Assembly (NCBI GenBank): GCA_027577595.1
Contig: JANBRJ010000053.1
Span: 51,736-115,735 of the forward strand
Length of the DNA: 64,000 bases
Direction of reading: 5' to 3'
Source of the DNA: Coemansia sp. RSA 487
Taxonomy: Eukaryota; Kickxellomycota; Kickxellomycetes; Kickxellales; Kickxellaceae
In this document: one piece after another, positions 18,977 to 30,835 of the stretch
Layout of the letters: the number at the start of each line of letters is the position of its first letter
Position numbering within the stretch: the stretch's first letter is position 1
The notes under the pieces: generated by a model
What the model saw: only the letters and a program-made list of their open reading frames with translations
What the model was told of the DNA's origin: nothing
Database searches by the model: none
Made by a program: the position numbers and the translations under genes

Positions 18977-21900
18977 TCACACCATTCCGCTGGCTGCTGC
19001 TGTTGGTCCGCTTGCATTGCCGCTGTTGGCGCCACCGCTACTGCTAATGTTGTTGCTGTTGCTGTTGCTGTTGCTACTACTATTTGCGGTGCTGTGTGCA
19101 AGCGCCATCATCGCAGACTGGTTCTGTCCGATGACTGACGTCAGTTGAGCTTGCAGCTCTTGTGCTTCGCGCCGTGCTGCGTCTAGCTTACGCTCAATAT
19201 CACTCAGCATCACCTTTCCACTTACAAATGGCCCACTGCTGCTGTCATTGACGCCAGCAGCCGCAGTGTCAGGGGTCACGTTTGTCGGGCCTGTTGGTAT
19301 TCCTTGCTGCTTTGCACGCCGTAAAAGCTCACCAAACAGTCCTGTGGTCGGCAGTCCTGGAGGCACGCCGTTAACCATGCGTCCCTCCTCGCTTTCGCTT
19401 TGTGTCTCACTCAGGTTCTGCATATCGGAATTCCTACTGCCATTTCCAGGCACGCTACTGTTGCTGGTCTGCCCCTCTTGGTGGCGGCGACTGTTCATCG
19501 CCCTTTGTTGTGATGGCTCCTCGCCCGAGAAATGGTTTAGAAACCGAGACCGCCCACTGCTGTTGGCGCTGCGCGAAACCATTCTTGCTTGTCCCTGTCC
19601 TCCAGGCGCTTCACCTGAAGGTGGTGATCTAATTCCCGGAGGCGGACCTAGCGGCGACCCAGGTGCTGTGCTGGCGCTCCTGCTGCTAATAATTCCACCG
19701 AGTGTTGTTTCTCCAGGCACATATGGCGTCTGGAAACGCAGGCTGGGTGCTTGTGCGGCAGAACCAACTCCGATCGAAGACGATATCGCGGTCCCAGTAG
19801 TTGTATTAAATGGCACAATTCCAGGTGGGACAGACAGCGTACCTGAAGCCGCCATACCGTACTGCTGTGGCTGCTGTGGCGCCATTGTGGTGCCAATGCC
19901 CGAGTGGATTTCTGCCTCGTTATCTCCTCTGCCCAGCTGCAAGCGTGATAGCAGGCTATTAAGTACATTAGAATCCGTTCGTCCAAGTCCCTGTTGCTGT
20001 TGCTGTTGCTGCTGGTGTTGTTGGTGTTGTTGGTGTTGGTGTTGGTGTTGGTGTTGGTGTTGGTGTTGGTGTTGGTGTTGGTGTTGTTGGTGTTGTGGCA
20101 ATGCTGCCATGCCTGCCAAGCCAGAAGCTAACATCGATGGATCCTGGAATGCCAGTTGTGGCAGCTGCTGTTGGTAATTCTGGTAGCTCATTGCATTCGA
20201 CAGTGCTTCGTTGCCAGACCCACCACCACTGGAGCCGGTGGTAGGAGGCTGGCCGATTAGTCTAGACAGCAATGTGTTTGGCCCTGCAGAGCCTTGGGTG
20301 TTGGATCCAATTGCACCTGCACCAACCATTGACGATGCTCCGGAAGTAAGCGGCGATAGAGACCTCACATCGTTCCGTGAATTTTCTGTATGGTGCCGTC
20401 CGCCAAAGCCAGGCGGCGCAAATGACGCCATAGCTCCGTTCGCTTGTTGTCGCTGCTGAGAGGACTGCGCGTTTCCCCATGGTCCGTTTGTATAATCGTT
20501 CTGAACTGGTGTGGAAAACATCCCTAGATCACGAGAAGTCGCAAGAGCAGCGCCCATGCCAAGTCCTGACTGCGTTTGCTGCTGTCCATGCGTCGCAGCT
20601 CCACCACTGAATCCTCTTCCAAGGACAGATTGAAGCTCTGCTTGGGCACTAGCTTCGTCAGCATGCGCAAAGTCCCATCGTGATTTTGGGCGCGAAGGAT
20701 TCTGGCCAAACCCAGAACCGCCAGGCGCCTCCCTGAGTGCGCCTGCCATAGGAGCTCCGATCACATTTGGTTCTCCAGTGAGGCTGACAAGGGAAGACTG
20801 AGGGTAGCCGCCGGGAACAGCACCTGCCAAGTTGCTCCATTGCGACATTGGCTGGCCTGAAAACAGACTAAACGATGGCAATGGGACACCGCTACCAGAA
20901 TGGTCAGGGATACCTGCAGATGGCGCTTCGCTACTTACTGACGGGGCAAACAGTAGAGGATCAACACCAGACGCAGGATATCCAGATGCACGCATGCCAG
21001 ATGCACTGTGTCCATCAAGCGGGCCAATACCAGAAAACCCTGGTACGGTGTTGGCGGGTGTCGCTGTGAATACCTTGGCATTGAGCTGTGCGAAAAGTGA
21101 GTCAGTGATGGACTGGAATGAAAGCGCACTGTTCGCGTAATCTGGAGGGGCGTGAGGGTTTTGTGCGCCAACTTCTGCGCTAATTGCTTGTTCATGTGGC
21201 TGAACAAGATGCACTGCGCTATCCACAGCTGTAGCAGCATATTCATCTTGTTGTCCAGGCTGTGCTGCTGCGTCGACAATCGCGGTTTCCAGCGTGGTAG
21301 CTTGGGCTTCGCTAGGAATACTACGGGTTGCACTAGCCACTTCTGTCAGACTCTCTCGCTCCAAGCTTCCTGTATTATTCACAGAGCCCTTTGAGTTGTC
21401 TACTGACTTGGATCTAGCGTTATTTCGTTTCTGAACCGTGTCTGCTTCGATGTCTGCCTCGATGTCTGCATCTGATCCCGTATCCAAATCGGCAGTTTCT
21501 GCTAGCTTTTGTTGAAGCCTGCTTTGATGGCGCAGCTGCTGCTTGCGCTCTCGAGTAAGTTGTTGCAGCCCAGAGTGATGCGGGTTTGTGGCTGAAGAAG
21601 AGCCAGTGGAAGCAGTATCGATAGCAGATGTTTTACCTGATGCCAGCGACAGAGGCGCGCCATCTACAGAAGCTATGTTTGCGTTTGTTAATGACGCTGA
21701 GCCTTTAGTGCGGCTCTTCGTGGAGCTTACCGCTGTTGCAGTCCCTGCTGCATTCGCCGAATCTGCTAACTGCTGTCCAGGCAAGGACGAAATCGAGTTT
21801 GCAGACGGTTTGACTGGTGCAACATGGGCTGCTGTCTTTGCACGCGATGCTGGGATCATGCGAAGAGTCATAGTTCCACCCGATTCAGACTTTCGGGGCC

Positions 21901-23466
21901 TAGAGTCTGCATGTGATCCCGATGCAGGTTTCTTTCCCATTGCGCGTGAAGCCCAGGATGCAGTTGCAGGCAATGCTGATCCACCACCGCCTTCGCTTGT
22001 GTTACCACCAGGTTCCACGCTTCGAGGTCTCAATCCATTTACTTCGGATGACTTGCGCAAACGCGATGCTGAAGTCGAAGAAGTCACCGGAGCAACAGAC
22101 GTCGCCGACTGCGTCCTGGATGTAAGGGACCCAGATAGTGCTGCCGATGAAACAGCAACAATACGGCTGGTGCCCAGGTGAACATTGGGAGACTGAGTGG
22201 CTGCACGACTCGAAGGTGAATGAGCGCCATCTTCTTCGTATGAGTCATGGGGGTTTTCCTGCTCTTTCATACCCACGCGACTACAAGATTTCATAGATTG
22301 CATAGCACATAGATAGATGGTGCTGTTAGTAAAGCCAGGCAAGAAAAATAGCAATGGTGCACATAGGTGTTTGCAACTTTGCCTGGAAACTTACGTTGCT
22401 GCTAAATCCTCTTTAGTAAAGCTATCAGCTTCTTCGCCCGGCTCGTGCAGGTACATGCAATTCGGATTTTGGCATGGGATGTTGCGCAGATAGTACGAAC
22501 AGTATTTTGTTGTGCCAAACGTAGCACGCAGAACCCGGTTTTCAAGCATACTACCGTCAACGGCATTGATTGCTCGCGTTGATTCCTCTTTTGTGGCATA
22601 TGTTACATACACACCAACTGTCGGGACATGTGTACTACTACCTGTCTGGCGTCGATTGATAACAATCTTGTTGATGCGTCCAAACTGCCCGAAATAGTCG
22701 TAGTGCCGAAGGGTCTAATGACAAGTATCAGAAAAATGGCAGGAATGATTGTTAGGGTTTTGCTGATATAAAGACAATGCTAGAAAGTCGTATTCAAGTA
22801 TCAAGAATAAAGCTTACCTCTTCTGTTGCAAGATTAGTGGGCAGGCCAATAACGTAAACAAGGTTCTTTTGAACGACTCGGACGTTGGCTAGATGGCGTC
22901 GGTTGTTGCTTTCAATTTCTCGCTTTTCACGCTCCTTGGCCCTCTTTTCGTTCTTTATTTTGGCCACTCTACAAGATAGATACAATGAATAATTGTCAAG
23001 CAGGATTTATCCAAACATGTCAGTAAATGTGCGCACTGGCAAACATCAACAGGAAACGCAGTAGCAGCATAATGCACGGTTCCTTGTTTTTTCTTCTTTC
23101 AAACAGCATCCAGGCACTACTTACTGAGCAGGCGATATCGGTTTCCATTTAGGTGTCTGTTCAGCATACAGTCGGCGACAAGCAGGACAACGTCCTCCAT
23201 AGTCTTCTGAAATCCGATTGTGGCAAAATCGGCAAATCTAGAAATACAAACTCCAGTTAAAGCAAAACAAAAAGAGAGGAAATCAATTAGAAATTACAAA
23301 AGGATACGATGAATCTGCTAGTGCTTTATACTTTGCAAACAGCGCCTAGTGATGAAGATTAGCTTACCTGGTAGCCACATTCACAGGGAAAGAACCCACG
23401 ATCGTCAATGTCCATCTCCTCCATGCAAAGAGGGCATTCCCAATCTTCTACTTCAGAACAGCTCAT
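18977..23466 (-). CDS. NOT4: CCR4-NOT E3 ubiquitin ligase Not4 (five exons)
   Basis: Exons on the minus strand: 23368-23466, 23125-23237, 22818-22968, 22395-22714 and 18977-22280, total 1,328 residues. All phases agree. Donors are GTAAGC, GTAAGT, GTAAGC and GTAAGT. The last intron has a perfect TACTAAC. A C4C4 RING opens the protein (WECPLCMEEMD, CGYQICRFCHNRI, GGRCPACRRLY), then a basic linker, an RRM (NLVYVIGLP, VYVTYATKEE) and a CCCH finger (CSYYLRNIPCQNPNCMYLHE). About 1,100 further residues are disordered and Ser/Gly/Gln-rich. Known role: RING E3 of the CCR4-NOT complex, acting with Ubc4/5 in co-translational quality control and mRNA decay. The RING-RRM-CCCH order is diagnostic. The tail is much longer than in yeast (587 residues in total). 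Confidence 0.93.
19990..20099. repeat. CAN-type trinucleotide tract coding for a His/Gln run in Not4
   Basis: A GTT/GTG/GCT-rich tract on the plus strand encodes alternating His-Gln pairs followed by a pure Gln run in the Not4 tail. The QH units are nearly perfect, so it is likely to vary in length between strains. Confidence 0.8.
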
Positions 23467-24744
23467 TTTGTATGTGCGTGTGTGTACTCTTTTGGTGTGG
23501 TGCTCTGTAAAGGTTGGAATAATTAAAAGTGTAGAAACAAGTGCTGTCCGATTACAGGCAAGAAGTGTATAAAAAAGCTAGAATTATGCGGTTGTCACTA
23601 TAAGGAGAAGAAGAAAGAGCTTTGTGGGTAGTGAATATTCTGCTTCTATTTCTCAAATGGAATTGTTTTTTAAATGAGAAAAAGAGAGATGCAGGGGGGA
23701 TGGAAAGAGCTGTACAAGGTGTGTATTCTGTCTAAAAGACAAGGTTCCAAGAAAGCTTTTAGGGGGATTATACAGATGAAAGAAAGATAAAGAGTAGGTA
23801 CAACGAATGTTGTGGCTTTAACAGAAAGTCCTGTTTTGTGACCTTTATGATCCACCAAAGCTAAAGCTAAATTTTTTTTTGAGGAAAAGGAAACAATGTT
23901 GGCAGCAAGGCAAGGATTAAGCGTGTATGCTATAACACTGAGCTCGCTATATCTTTTGTATAGAAAAAAGTAGAATCTAAAGGTAGAGTGTATTGAGCGA
24001 TAGTTGCTAGATCTCATAAAGATGCGAAATATAAAAACAAAGAAAAGAAATCTAATTTTTTAGCGCGCTGTTGCTAGCCAAGAAAAAGACTGCTGGAACG
24101 ACCGAGGCTTGTTTTGTTTTTGCCGCTTGATCCACCACTGGGAACGTACCAAATACTCGTGCCTGTTGAGCCAAACCAATGTTTGGGTTGTGTTCAGTCC
24201 CATTGCCCTTCATTCCTCTCCCCAAAAAAAATTTTTGCCCAATGAAGGGACACATTTTTGCCAGTTTGTTTCTGGATGTATTTTTTCATCTCATCAAACT
24301 GATTAAAAGATCAGCAAATTTGCCATATATTGCAACATTGGCATTTGCCTTATTTGCAACATCTTTGTTAAATTATAGGGGTTAGAGGGGCTTACCGAGA
24401 TACCAGCCATGTGTGCATGCGTGGGCTTTGTGGAGAGTGGCATCGGATGAATTACGTTCTTTTCTGTCTTTTGCTACTCTTTGTCATATATACTCCCTCC
24501 CCGCAGTTTTATTTTGCTCCTTTTTATATCCCAGCTCCATGCGTAGAATACAACCCATGTCTTCTTTCACCATGTGGCTAGTGCACACAGGTTGTAATTA
24601 AAAATACAAGACAGTTTAGACTCGCAAGACCACAACATTTTGGCACTTCATCTCTCCTTTTTGTCGTATTTGCTTCTTGTTTACAACCCACATCGGCTAC
24701 ATCACCATTCATCGTTATATTCATAAAATAGACAAGACTTGACA
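23467..24744. other. Gene-poor interval between NOT4 and the surface-protein gene
   Basis: No convincing gene on either strand over nearly 1.3 kb. It includes the NOT4 upstream region. A 67-codon minus frame (24052-24255) shows no domain. No tRNA-like fold was recognised. Confidence 0.4.
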
Positions 24745-25692
24745 ATGTATTTCCTTAACCCCAAAACAACACTTTTCGCAGTGATATGCCTAGCATTATC
24801 ACAAACAAACAGCGTCAATGCGCTGCCAAAATCGTCAGACAGTGGTGTCGAGTACGTCAAAGCGTGTGACAGCGGACCCGACGATGTCACAAACCAATGT
24901 ATCAATCGGATCCCCGATGATGTCGGCATAGAGTCCGGCAACCATGCGTGCGCGTACCACGAAGCCGAGGTCAAGTGTCTGGGCCTCTGCGGCAACACGG
25001 TCACTTGGAAGACCTCGTACAAAAACGCGCTCAAGCGGTACCGCCTCGTATGTGCAAGATTCATTGAAGGGAGATTGGCGGACAAGGAGGAGGAGGAGGA
25101 TTCTAATGGTGGCGACGAGCCTCCGCCATCGTCATCATCGCACAAAAAGCCCGACTCTGACGATTCTTCCAACGAGGATTCACAGGCCGACGACGCTGGC
25201 GACTCGTCAAAGCCCAAGAAACAAAAGTCATCATCCGGCTCTTCGGACGACTCGAAGAGTAACAGGAAAAACTCGGCCCAGCCAAAGAAGGAAACTGCTC
25301 AGTCTTCGGCCTCATCGAGTCAAAAAGCCAAATCAACAGCATCAAAGCCATCTCCAAGCGCAACAGATTCGGCTCATGCGAAACCAGCATCGCCGTCATC
25401 GAAAGCACAGAGTTCAACGCTCAAGCAATCCACCGACGATATAAGCGAACTTATCAACAACATCAGCAATGCGCTGGATTCGTCCCAAGCAAAAGAAAAG
25501 CCCGGCCACGCCAAAAATGGTGGTGGCAAGGATCATTCAAGCAAGACCGAGGATGACAAGGAAAAGCGCCTAAAAGCCATGCTGCCTACCATGGATCCTG
25601 AGGTCGCTGGCTCACCACACATAGCACACTCACTGACTGTCTTTAACTGCATTCTCATTCTATCGGCATCTCTTGCATACATGTTTCTGTAG
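24745..25692 (+). CDS. Secreted, probably GPI-anchored Cys/Ser-rich surface protein
   Basis: A 315-residue protein. A signal peptide (TTLFAVICLALSQTNSVNA, residues about 9-27) is followed by a small domain with six cysteines (ACDSG, NQCIN, HACAYHE, VKCLGLCGN, LVCARF; about 30-110). A long Ser/Lys/Asp-rich low-complexity region (about 118-280) suits heavy O-glycosylation. The end is a hydrophobic stretch (FNCILILSASLAYMFL) directly at the stop, as in GPI-attachment signals. The layout matches fungal cell-wall or plasma-membrane GPI proteins; a specific function is unknown. An earlier codon in the frame (TTG at 24739) was rejected in favour of the ATG at 24745. Confidence 0.75.
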   Translation: MYFLNPKTTLFAVICLALSQTNSVNALPKSSDSGVEYVKACDSGPDDVTNQCINRIPDDVGIESGNHACAYHEAEVKCLGLCGNTVTWKTSYKNALKRYRLVCARFIEGRLADKEEEEDSNGGDEPPPSSSSHKKPDSDDSSNEDSQADDAGDSSKPKKQKSSSGSSDDSKSNRKNSAQPKKETAQSSASSSQKAKSTASKPSPSATDSAHAKPASPSSKAQSSTLKQSTDDISELINNISNALDSSQAKEKPGHAKNGGGKDHSSKTEDDKEKRLKAMLPTMDPEVAGSPHIAHSLTVFNCILILSASLAYMFL

Positions 25693-25819
25693 ACAGCTTT
25701 AGAAAGTAGACACTTTTTTATACTAAACATTGTTTTTCCAACATAAAAATAGAGCCTTCACTGCTGCTACTACAACTGAATGGCTGAAAGAAAGAGCAAT
25801 CGGGTTCCAAAGCTTTGCA

Positions 25820-28800
25820 TCACGCATCCCATCCGTTGCCGCCTGTGGTGCCCGATTTCCAGTTAGACGAGGGCACTGACGATGCTGGCGGTGCTTGGCC
25901 CCAGCCACTGCCACCAGCACCGCTGCTGCTACCATGCGACCTATACGACCTGCTTCGCGATTCACCGTGGCCGCCAGACGACCGCGAGTCTCTGCTGGAG
26001 CCGCTGTGGCGCTGCGAGCCCGGATTCATTTGCATGCTCTTGAAACCAACAATCAGCCCGTTCACATCCGGGTACCTGCCACGATCGCCAATCCTAAACT
26101 CCTTGGGCTCGACACGCACAGTCCACTTCATTATGCCGCGGTATGACGGAGTGGGTTTGAAGGCCAGAACCAGGGCACCAGGCTTTGTCAAGCTGAGCGA
26201 GATGCAGTACGAGCCACGCCCCGTGCTCTGTGCCAGAGTGTCCAGGTGGCGTGCAACGCGTGTCTCCCAGAGATTCTGGCGCCGCGACTTGTAGTCGTCG
26301 CTGTAGTCGTTTGTGCCAAGGATGGTGGCGACCGGCTCTGACGCATACAGCGGGTCGGTCTCTGGGTCGTAGAACTTTGGGCTTCGTTTGACCTCCTCAA
26401 GCTTGCGTGCAATAGGCTCGACGTGGTACGCGATCAGCTCGTCGAGATCAGAGTACGCAGAGTCCCCAATGATCAGCGACTCGCCCAGGGCCGCATCGTT
26501 GGGCTTATCCTTCTCCTTGATGTCAATGTGCTGGAAGAGCCCCTCGTCAACCTTCCACGTAACCGCTATATGGTCGATTCCACGCGAGGAAAGTCTAATC
26601 ACACTGTCGCCGCGTGGGCGGCCAGATAGGTACCGCTCAGCCTCGCGCCCATTCAGCGCTTTGAACAGCGGATGAGGAATCGTGCGCGTGCGTGTTATTG
26701 CGCGCTGGAGCAGCTGCTTGGCCCGCTGGCGCAACGCAGTCTCGGTGTCAAAGTCAAAGAACTTGTCAACGCTCTTTGCGTCCGGCGACATGCGCTTTCC
26801 GCGGCCGCACGCCTCATCGACATCGCTTTTGCGCATAGTAAGGTCCAGCGACATCTTCTCCAGATCAATACGCTTGACAACAGCCACAATCGCCTGTCCT
26901 GGAGACAAGACGTCCGAAACCTCTTCGACTCTGTAGTCTGCAATGTTTGCGACGCCGATAAAGCCCTCAAGCCCCGAGTCAAGGCGGGCAATCGCAAAGC
27001 GCGGCTGCACACGCACAATCGTGCCAGAAACCACAGACGATCCGTCCTCCTTGATCGTTTCGCCAACAATCTCGCCAGTGAACATCTCAAGCACCTTTTT
27101 GGCATCAGGTGGCTGGAACTCTTGGCGCGGATCGTGGTCTGGATGCTGCATCTCCCGCAAAATGCACTTGAGAGTCTCGAGCTTATGCATTCCAAGCAGC
27201 TTCTCAAGCTCCTCGGCGTATTTCTCCAGATCCAGGTCATCAAGCTTTTCAGGGCACTTGCGCATGACTTCAGCCACATAGCGGGATGGGCCATTCGCCT
27301 TCTTGCGTCCGCGGCGGCTGCTTGCCTCTTCCTCGACGTCGTCCTCGATGTCAAGCGCATCGAGCGCCATCTTGCGCGCCAAGTCATAGTCCTCGGGGTG
27401 GACTCGCGTATCGTCGAGAATGTCCACCACCGGTGGGCGGATGCGCAAGAACGAAGCACAGTTGACAAACACAGTACGCGTGCACAGGCGCCGCACAATA
27501 AGATCGCTACGAGATTCGAGCAGCCGATCACCAAAGCCTATCTTGTTGATAATGCCACTAGCCTTGCGCGGTCCAAGACCGCACACATACTGCAGCACCG
27601 CCTGCTTGTGCGAATAGCTTGCAACCTCGTTGATGTCCACGCCAACCTTATTGACCACGTTGACAAAAGCACGCTCTACAATTGGGAACAGCAGATTCTC
27701 GTCAGCATTGCGCTGGCCCTTGTGCAGATGCAGCATCATGACATCCTTGCCCAGCGACGCGTACTCGACAGCCGCATCCTGCAGGGTGCGTGCCACACAG
27801 ACGCAGTACCGCTCCTCTTTGCGCAAATTGGGGAGCTCGCTACGTGCCTGTTCGCAGTCCCACCACAGCCGAGCAGCCTCGTCGTTGGCATACGTCACAA
27901 GAATATCATCGCTGGTACGCGAGCAATGGTCCTTTACCACTTCCTGGACATCCTCAAACAGCCGCTTTGTTTGCAGGGACATGCCTGCAACTGCAATAAC
28001 GTCCACTGGCTGGCGACCAAGAAGGTCGATGAGATTAGCTATGCCGTCCCCATCAGTAGCCATCATTCCACTTTTCTTGCGCATCGAGTCGGCGGAAAAG
28101 CCTTCCTTGTACCTTCCATGCTCATCGACATAAACAACTCGCAGGGCTCCACGCGAACTGGCATCAAATCCACCGCCAGCAACAACAACAACGCGAGGCT
28201 TGTCGCTAGAACTCATTTGCGCGCTACGAGCTGGCTGTATGTCAATGCGCCTTTCAAGTGAACGTCTGCAGGCGTCGGCCAACATGTCAAAGGCCTGCTG
28301 GTGCAGCTTTTGCGTAATCTCTCGCCACATCTGGGGCAGAAGGTGTTCACTGACGGCAGTAAACAAGGCGTCTGCACGCAGTTGGTTCCACAGCTCGGCT
28401 GAGCTATGCACAGCATCCGATATAAGATGCATCTCGATCAGTGCGCATACGATACGGGCAGTGCGCTCTCTGTCCATCTCAAAGATCTCACGATCGCGTC
28501 TCATATCGTGCGAGTCAAACTTGTACTCGTTGGTAAGAGAGTATTCCAAACGAACCAGCCCGTTTTCAGCGGCCTTTTCAATGTCCAGGAACTGGGAGTT
28601 TGTTGAAAACTCTGCAATCGGCTTTTGGCGCAAAAACTTGAATTCAAAGGCCGAGTGCTCCTCGTCTACAATCTCGCGCAGCCCTACGTCGGTGGGCCGC
28701 ACAACAACACAGGCATTCTGGTCGCAGTAGGAGCGCACAAACCGGCGGACCTGTGGATCAAGGGCAATGAGCTGTGCAAACGAAATCCTTGCGGCTTTAA

Positions 28801-30835
28801 TCACCAAATCAGGGCTGGCAAAGTTGATTCCAACAAACTCGCGTGCAATGTCCGTTGGCTTTACCGCCGGCCCCTGTTCTTCAACCATATGCTTCCCAGG
28901 ATTTACAATGTTTTCGCCAAACTGGTGCGACGTAATGCCGATCTTGTCTATAAACCTGTCGATTCCTTCGCGCTGTAACTGCTCCCAAAGACCAAAGTCG
29001 CGAGCACGCTTGAATTTTGCGCGCTGCTGACCCCACGAGCGTATGCTTTTCGAGTACCGCATTTGGAGCCACTCGATTACGTCTGTGAGATCCTCAACGC
29101 AGCCTGCAGATGCGATCATCTCCCTGGCATAGGCCTCGTCTTCAGATGTTATCATGCTTGTGCTGCTGCTTTCTGTGCTATAGTCCTCATCAATACCTTC
29201 ACCTTTCAGCCGTCGGATCATATTTTCTAAATAACGGCGGAACGCCAGGAAGCCACGGAACTGCTGGTCAAGGTCGTAGAGCTTCCACAGATCGTCCATC
29301 GATAGCCATTCACGCGCTGCCAGCCCTTTATTGCTATTGGCATCGTCATATGCGTTCCCTGGTCCTTCCTCTGACTCTGGTATATCAAGAACTTCACGCC
29401 GATGGCGCGCAATGTAGGGGACCTCAAAGAAGTCCTGCGAAAGAAGCTTGAGCACTGAAAGAACGGCTGCAAGGAATCGCTCATTGATAAAATCGGCCTC
29501 CTTAAACAACACCGGCGCCTCTCCGTCGTTGTTACCATCGACAGAGTCGTTATCGCCAACACCCCAGTCATCGTTGTCATCAGCATCTAGGCCTTTGTTC
29601 TTGCGCTTCCGTATGTGCTCTTGGCGCGTCAACCATGCGTGCAGCTGGCGAACAACCCAGGTTGTCTCTTCCTCGATTTCATCTTCAGTTAATGGACGCA
29701 ACGACTCGCTCTCTGTGGCACGCACTTGCATGCGCTCGGGAATGTCGGTTGTGCGGATGTCCTCGTCACGCTGGGTCATCATTTTTGCCTCAAGCTCGGC
29801 TGGCTCAAAGACATCGGCAAGCGTCTTCTCCTTGTAGGCGTCATCTTCTGCTTGAGGGCCCTCCATAGCAAAGGCATATTCCTCGCCATCGCCAAAGATA
29901 TCCTGCAGCTCCATCCACATGTCTTCGTCGATCGCATCCATATTTTCAACGATGCCAGCCATACTGCCAAGAGCACCACCGAGCTCGCGTGTGGATGGGC
30001 CTCGCCTGCGCTGTGCCCCAGCAGCGCCGCCCAGCCTGCTACCGCCGATCTCATCTGCCATGTCAGTATCCATCGCGCCATCGCTCGCATAGCCTTGCTG
30101 TGTTCTTTCCATACGGCGCGAGGCGCGGTAGTCGTGCTCATCCATGTCAATGTCGTTGTCATTGTCATTGTCATTGCCAAATAAGCCTAGGTCGTCGTCA
30201 TGGGCATCGCGACGACCATACCCGCGACGCCCACCATCGTCGTTACCAGAGAGCTCGTCAGCATAGCCGCGCCCTCTATCGTCTTCGTCATTGTCAACGA
30301 GATCGTCAAGCTCTGCTCGAAGCTCTTCGTCATCTTCGTCGTCGCCCCTGGCTGACTTGCCAGCACGGCCGCGCTTGAGCCGCTTGAATCTCGACCCGTT
30401 GCTGGCCGGCTGGGCGTGCGAAGATCCTTGGTACGCGTTTTCAGCAACCAGCGCAAGATCGTCCTCATCGAGAGCGTCGTCGTCATCAAGGTCGGCTGCT
30501 CCGTCTGTATGGCGATGTCTTCTCTTCTTCTTCTTCTTGCGTTTTCTCCGGCGCTCTTCGCTGTCGGACGCAGCGCCATCCTCGATGTCGTCGTCGTCGA
30601 CCACAAATCCATCCCGGCGAAGATCTTCACCATTGTCATCTTCGTCCTCTTCATCGTCGCTATCCTCATCGTCGTCGTCGTCAAGGCTGTCTCCTTCGCC
30701 CTCGTCGTCGTCGTAGGTGCGACGTTTGTTTTCGCCATAGGAGCCATAGCCCTCGCCACCATCATCTTCATCGTCGCCCAGGCTATGCCGCGCTGGAACA
30801 CGGCTATGGCCCTTGTAGTCGTCGATATCAGACAT
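25820..30835 (-). CDS. SPT6: Transcription elongation factor Spt6
   Basis: A 1,671-residue single-exon gene with the complete Spt6 order. A strongly acidic N-terminus (about 1-330) with a basic cluster (RRKRKKKKKRRHRH near 93) comes first, then the Tex-like helical core. A YqgF-like domain (PRVVVVAGGGFDASSRGALR) sits at about 875-910. The helix-hairpin-helix YVCGLGPRKASGIINKIG is near 1085 and the S1 domain (GTIVRVQPRFAIARLDSGLE) at about 1262-1328. The tandem SH2 module begins near 1385 (HPLFKALNGREAERYL) and the tail is Gly/Ser-rich. Spt6 is a histone chaperone that travels with RNA polymerase II and binds its phosphorylated linker through the SH2 pair. It converges on the surface-protein gene, with 127 bases between stops. 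Length is similar to yeast (1,451) and human (1,726) Spt6. Confidence 0.97.
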   Translation of the reverse strand: MSDIDDYKGHSRVPARHSLGDDEDDGGEGYGSYGENKRRTYDDDEGEGDSLDDDDDEDSDDEEDEDDNGEDLRRDGFVVDDDDIEDGAASDSEERRRKRKKKKKRRHRHTDGAADLDDDDALDEDDLALVAENAYQGSSHAQPASNGSRFKRLKRGRAGKSARGDDEDDEELRAELDDLVDNDEDDRGRGYADELSGNDDGGRRGYGRRDAHDDDLGLFGNDNDNDNDIDMDEHDYRASRRMERTQQGYASDGAMDTDMADEIGGSRLGGAAGAQRRRGPSTRELGGALGSMAGIVENMDAIDEDMWMELQDIFGDGEEYAFAMEGPQAEDDAYKEKTLADVFEPAELEAKMMTQRDEDIRTTDIPERMQVRATESESLRPLTEDEIEEETTWVVRQLHAWLTRQEHIRKRKNKGLDADDNDDWGVGDNDSVDGNNDGEAPVLFKEADFINERFLAAVLSVLKLLSQDFFEVPYIARHRREVLDIPESEEGPGNAYDDANSNKGLAAREWLSMDDLWKLYDLDQQFRGFLAFRRYLENMIRRLKGEGIDEDYSTESSSTSMITSEDEAYAREMIASAGCVEDLTDVIEWLQMRYSKSIRSWGQQRAKFKRARDFGLWEQLQREGIDRFIDKIGITSHQFGENIVNPGKHMVEEQGPAVKPTDIAREFVGINFASPDLVIKAARISFAQLIALDPQVRRFVRSYCDQNACVVVRPTDVGLREIVDEEHSAFEFKFLRQKPIAEFSTNSQFLDIEKAAENGLVRLEYSLTNEYKFDSHDMRRDREIFEMDRERTARIVCALIEMHLISDAVHSSAELWNQLRADALFTAVSEHLLPQMWREITQKLHQQAFDMLADACRRSLERRIDIQPARSAQMSSSDKPRVVVVAGGGFDASSRGALRVVYVDEHGRYKEGFSADSMRKKSGMMATDGDGIANLIDLLGRQPVDVIAVAGMSLQTKRLFEDVQEVVKDHCSRTSDDILVTYANDEAARLWWDCEQARSELPNLRKEERYCVCVARTLQDAAVEYASLGKDVMMLHLHKGQRNADENLLFPIVERAFVNVVNKVGVDINEVASYSHKQAVLQYVCGLGPRKASGIINKIGFGDRLLESRSDLIVRRLCTRTVFVNCASFLRIRPPVVDILDDTRVHPEDYDLARKMALDALDIEDDVEEEASSRRGRKKANGPSRYVAEVMRKCPEKLDDLDLEKYAEELEKLLGMHKLETLKCILREMQHPDHDPRQEFQPPDAKKVLEMFTGEIVGETIKEDGSSVVSGTIVRVQPRFAIARLDSGLEGFIGVANIADYRVEEVSDVLSPGQAIVAVVKRIDLEKMSLDLTMRKSDVDEACGRGKRMSPDAKSVDKFFDFDTETALRQRAKQLLQRAITRTRTIPHPLFKALNGREAERYLSGRPRGDSVIRLSSRGIDHIAVTWKVDEGLFQHIDIKEKDKPNDAALGESLIIGDSAYSDLDELIAYHVEPIARKLEEVKRSPKFYDPETDPLYASEPVATILGTNDYSDDYKSRRQNLWETRVARHLDTLAQSTGRGSYCISLSLTKPGALVLAFKPTPSYRGIMKWTVRVEPKEFRIGDRGRYPDVNGLIVGFKSMQMNPGSQRHSGSSRDSRSSGGHGESRSRSYRSHGSSSGAGGSGWGQAPPASSVPSSNWKSGTTGGNGWDA

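Noticed and set aside
19248-20177. 309-codon plus-strand frame opposite NOT4
   Set aside because: Composition is dominated by Cys/Trp runs from reading CAN repeats backwards.
29779-30801. Long open frames on both strands opposite the acidic N-terminus of SPT6
   Set aside because: They are shadows of GAC/GAT-rich codons; the SPT6 frame itself is unambiguous.
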